In this document: one piece after another, positions 61,617 through 64,000 of the stretch
Layout of the letters: every line of letters starts with the position of its first letter
How positions within the stretch are numbered: the first letter of the stretch is position 1
From: Pseudomonas sp. M47T1
Lineage (GTDB): Bacteria > Pseudomonadota > Gammaproteobacteria > Pseudomonadales > Pseudomonadaceae
Assembly: GCF_000263855.1 (NCBI RefSeq)
Contig: NZ_AJWX01000008.1
Location: 1-64,000, forward strand
Length of the DNA stretch: 64,000 bases
Direction of reading: 5' to 3'
The notes under the pieces: model-generated
The model's input: the letters and a program-made list of their open reading frames with translations, nothing else
Database searches by the model: none
What the model was told of the DNA's origin: nothing
Translations under genes and position numbers: made by a program

Positions 61617-62700
61617 GGGCGGCGGCCAGGCTTTCGTAACAGGTTGCCAGGTGGTAGGGGGTGGTGGAGGGCATGTCCTTGCGGCTAACCTCGCCACCGG
61701 CGTCCCGGCACTCGTACCAGCCATCGCCATGCAGGAAGCGCTCGCGCAGCACCTGCAACTGCTTGGCCACCGGGCCATCGCTGCGCAGGGTCAATGCACG
61801 GAGGTATTCAGCCTGCGCCCAGATGCGCTGGGTGGCGTCGCGTACACCGCCGTCAACGTCCAGCATCGACAGCACGCCGCCGTCCTTCACGCCCATGCGC
61901 TCGGAAGGGGCGAACGCCTGGTCCAGCGAGGCATGCAACGGGCTGCCCTGCAGCAGTGGCGAGGACTCCAGCAGATAGAACCATTCGAACTGGTGACCCG
62001 GCTCCCACCAGTTATCCACAGCACCGCAGGGTTTTTCCATCAGCAAACCCGATTCGGCATCCACAAAGCGCGCCTGCATGGCTGTGCATAAGTCCAGCAG
62101 CGCAGCCTTCACAACCTGATCGTCGCGCACCGCCAAGGTGGCCAGGAAGGCTTCGGCCAAATGCATCAGTGGGTTTTGCAGGGGGCCGGCGCCTTGCGGC
62201 GACCAGTCTTCGCCCAGCGCAGCCTCGTACAGCCCATCGTCTGTGGAAAACTGCGTAGCCACCACGCTCAGTGCGGCATTGAGCACCGACTCGGCCAGCG
62301 AGTCGTGCGAACGTTGCCAGTAATGGGCGCAGGCAAAGATGATGAAGGCGTGGGTGTACAGGTCTTTGGTGCGGTCCAGCGGCCGTGCCTGGGCATCGAT
62401 GCTGTAGAACCAGCCGCCGTGCTCGGCGTCATGGAAATGCTTTTGCAGCGAGCGGAACAGCGCGGCGGCATGTTCACGAGCGCCTGGCTGCTCGATCAGG
62501 CCGGAAAACAGGTACAGCTGGCGGGCGCACGCCATGGCCCGGTAGCGCAGCACGGGCATGGGCCGGTGCTGTGGGTCCAAGGCTTCATAGGGCAGCGCCA
62601 GCTCGGCGTTCCAGCCGGGCCCTTGCCATAGCGGCACGATGGTCTTCAGGAAGTGCTCATGCACGGCGGTGAAGGCGGCTTTTGGGGAGTGATCGAGCAT
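61609..62700 (-). CDS. AGE-family sugar epimerase/isomerase
   Basis: The 363-residue (alpha/alpha)6-barrel protein is of the N-acylglucosamine 2-epimerase family. Typical segments are GGWFYSIDAQ, DLYTHAFIIFACAHYW, NPLMHLAEAFLA and WEPGHQFEWFYLL, which supply the active-site histidines. Members epimerise or isomerise mannose, glucose or related sugars; the substrate here cannot be told. ATG 62700 is used because upstream codons fall in the repeat at 62755. Confidence 0.88.
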   Translation of the reverse strand: MLDHSPKAAFTAVHEHFLKTIVPLWQGPGWNAELALPYEALDPQHRPMPVLRYRAMACARQLYLFSGLIEQPGAREHAAALFRSLQKHFHDAEHGGWFYSIDAQARPLDRTKDLYTHAFIIFACAHYWQRSHDSLAESVLNAALSVVATQFSTDDGLYEAALGEDWSPQGAGPLQNPLMHLAEAFLATLAVRDDQVVKAALLDLCTAMQARFVDAESGLLMEKPCGAVDNWWEPGHQFEWFYLLESSPLLQGSPLHASLDQAFAPSERMGVKDGGVLSMLDVDGGVRDATQRIWAQAEYLRALTLRSDGPVAKQLQVLRERFLHGDGWYECRDAGGEVSRKDMPSTTPYHLATCYESLAAALR

Positions 62701-62754
62701 GAAAGGTGTCGTCAAAGGGGCGATTTGGGCGACATGGTAACAGGGATGAAGCCA

Positions 62755-62842
62755 GTGGGAGTGGGCTCTGCCCGCGAAAAGGGCACTGCAGACTATCTGC
62801 TGCTGCGCGGTGTTCTTTTCGCGGGTAGAACCCGCTCCCACA
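62755..62842. repeat. Palindromic intergenic repeat (CTCTGCCCGCGAA family)
   Basis: GTGGGAGTGGGCTCTGCCC and GGGTAGAACCCGCTCCCAC arms with inner CGCGAAAAG/CTTTTCGCG. It is the same structure as 52251-52338, between the epimerase and hupE-type genes. Confidence 0.8.
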
Positions 62843-62853
62843 GGGGAGTTGAA

Positions 62854-63426
62854 TCAGCCGGCGAGCAGCCAGGCGCCAGTCAGGGCAGACAGGGCGCCAG
62901 CGATGCGGACCAGCGGGCTGGCCGCTTGCGGCAGCAGGCGCACCGCGGCGTAGCCAACGGCATGCAGGGCGGCAGTGGCGGCAACGAAACCGGCGGCATA
63001 GGCCCATGGGCTCGACATCTCCGGCAGCTCAAGGCCGTGAGCCACGCCATGGAACAGGGCGAACACCGCAGTGGCGCATACGGCCAGCGCGACAGGCGGG
63101 CGAATGGCCAACGCCACGGCCAGGCCCAGGGCCAGCACCGAGGCGGCGATGCCGCTTTCCAGGCCCGGCAGTTCAAGGCCTTCAAAGCCCAGCAGGCCGC
63201 CGATCAGCATGGTGCCGACAAAGGTGCACGGCAACGCCCAGCGCGCCTTGCCGGTCTGCTGGGCGGCCCACAGGCCCACGGCCAGCATGGCCAGCAGGTG
63301 GTCGATACCGGTCAATGGGTGCAATACGCCGGCGACGATGCCGTGCTCGCCGTGGCCGGGGTGGGCGAAGGCCAGGGCGGGGGTGAGCAGCAGGGCGGCA
63401 GCGCCGAGGAGTTTTTTCAGGGTCAT
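62854..63426 (-). CDS. HupE/UreJ-family nickel (or cobalt) permease
   Basis: The 190-residue membrane protein has a cleavable-looking N-terminal segment ending in ALAFA, followed by HPGHGEHG, the family start. About six transmembrane helices follow. HPLTGIDHLLAML and FALFHGVAHG carry the conserved histidines. With ureG just upstream on the same strand, it should be UreJ, supplying nickel for urease. Confidence 0.92.
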   Translation of the reverse strand: MTLKKLLGAAALLLTPALAFAHPGHGEHGIVAGVLHPLTGIDHLLAMLAVGLWAAQQTGKARWALPCTFVGTMLIGGLLGFEGLELPGLESGIAASVLALGLAVALAIRPPVALAVCATAVFALFHGVAHGLELPEMSSPWAYAAGFVAATAALHAVGYAAVRLLPQAASPLVRIAGALSALTGAWLLAG

Positions 63427-63450
63427 CTCTAAGCTTCCTTGTTGAACGTA

Positions 63451-63537
63451 CGTGTAGGAGCGGACTGCGTCCGCGAACCAAGCGATGCGGTGCGTCAGCG
63501 AGTGCGCGGTGTAGCCTTCGCGGGCACGGCCCTACAG
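63451..63537. repeat. Palindromic intergenic repeat (TAGGAGCGG family)
   Basis: GTGTAGGAGCGGACTGCGTCCGCGAA and TTCGCGGGCACGGCCCTACAGG arms fold back imperfectly. It lies between ureG and the hupE/ureJ gene and resembles 37065-37129. Confidence 0.65.
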
Positions 63538-63565
63538 GGGATGGTGGTGGATGCACAGATCCGGG

Positions 63566-64000
63566 TCAGGCTGCGGTCAGCAGCCCCTGGCGTTCGATGA
63601 AGGCGATGATGGCCTCCAGGCCCTGGCCGGTTTTCTGGTTGCTGAACACGAAAGGCTTATCGCCGCGCATGCGCCGGGTGTCGCCATCCATCATTTCCAG
63701 CGAGGCGCCCACCAGCGGGGCCAGGTCGATCTTGTTGATCACCAGCAGGTCAGACTTGCAGATGCCCGGGCCGCCCTTGCGCGGCAGCTTGTCGCCGGCC
63801 GACACGTCGATCACGTAGATAGTCAGGTCCGACAGCTCGGGGCTGAAGGTGGCCGACAGGTTGTCGCCGCCCGATTCCACCAGGATCAGGTCCAGGCCGG
63901 GGAAGCGACGGTTGAGCTGATCCACCGCCTCCAGGTTGATGGAGGCGTCTTCACGAATGGCCGTGTGCGGGCAACCGCCGGTTTCCACGCCGATGATGCG
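63566..64000 (-). CDS. ureG: Urease accessory GTPase UreG (partial, cut by window end)
   Basis: The last 145 codons of a SIMIBI GTPase that delivers nickel to urease. [16 protein letters not shown] lies at the cut edge, followed by VESGGDN, the nucleotide-specificity NKIDLAP and a final helix. The P-loop and start lie beyond position 64000. It marks the end of a urease cluster outside the window. Confidence 0.97.
   Translation of the reverse strand, partial: RIIGVETGGCPHTAIREDASINLEAVDQLNRRFPGLDLILVESGGDNLSATFSPELSDLTIYVIDVSAGDKLPRKGGPGICKSDLLVINKIDLAPLVGASLEMMDGDTRRMRGDKPFVFSNQKTGQGLEAIIAFIERQGLLTAA

Overview
The window is a chromosomal segment of a Pseudomonas, most likely of the P. putida group. 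The evidence is high GC, the gene order serB-psd-rhdA-motAB-rsgA-orn-queG-nnrD-tsaE-amiB-mutL-miaA-hfq-hflX-hflKC-hisZ-purA-rnr-rlmB-rpsF-rpsR-rplI-dnaB (a known Pseudomonas order), an azurin gene, and many short palindromic intergenic repeats with 'GTGGGAGC / GCGGG' cores. No plasmid, phage, insertion sequence or CRISPR array is visible.

Layout. 1-8.4 kb: a YtjB-like membrane protein divergent from serB, then a minus-strand block with a PilZ-like protein, psd, rhdA and an HDOD protein. 8.4-10.4 kb: motAB behind a flagellar sigma-28 promoter. 10.5-14 kb: an isolated TIR-like gene, rsgA, orn and queG. 14-27 kb: a long plus-strand housekeeping run (nnrD to purA). 27-39.5 kb: a chemoreceptor, two identical tRNA-Leu(CAG) genes, rnr-rlmB, the ribosomal operon with an embedded membrane protein, dnaB and a YgiQ radical SAM protein.

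39.7-51 kb is the accessory part. A 1396-residue minus-strand protein ends in what looks like a deaminase-type toxin domain. Divergent from it is a three-gene operon: transglutaminase-DUF2126, a circularly permuted ATP-grasp fused to alpha-E, and a second transglutaminase. This operon has the make-up of a predicted but uncharacterised peptide or protein amide-ligation system. A sigma-54 (-24/-12) sequence and an NtrC-type box lie just upstream, which suggests nitrogen-limitation control.

51-64 kb: a LOG-family gene, a possible 24-codon micro-ORF next to a perfect 16-bp palindrome, azurin, pncB, and a complete branched-chain amino acid ABC transporter (braC-livHMGF) with its own sigma-54 promoter and a candidate NtrC box. 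Next comes a 756-bp gene-free stretch with a cluster of DnaA-box-like sequences, then an SDR oxidoreductase, a CDF-type transporter with an unusual metal site, an AGE-family epimerase, a HupE/UreJ nickel permease, and the 3' part of ureG cut by the window edge. Amino acid uptake, urease maturation and the putative amide-ligation operon give the last 20 kb a nitrogen-metabolism flavour.
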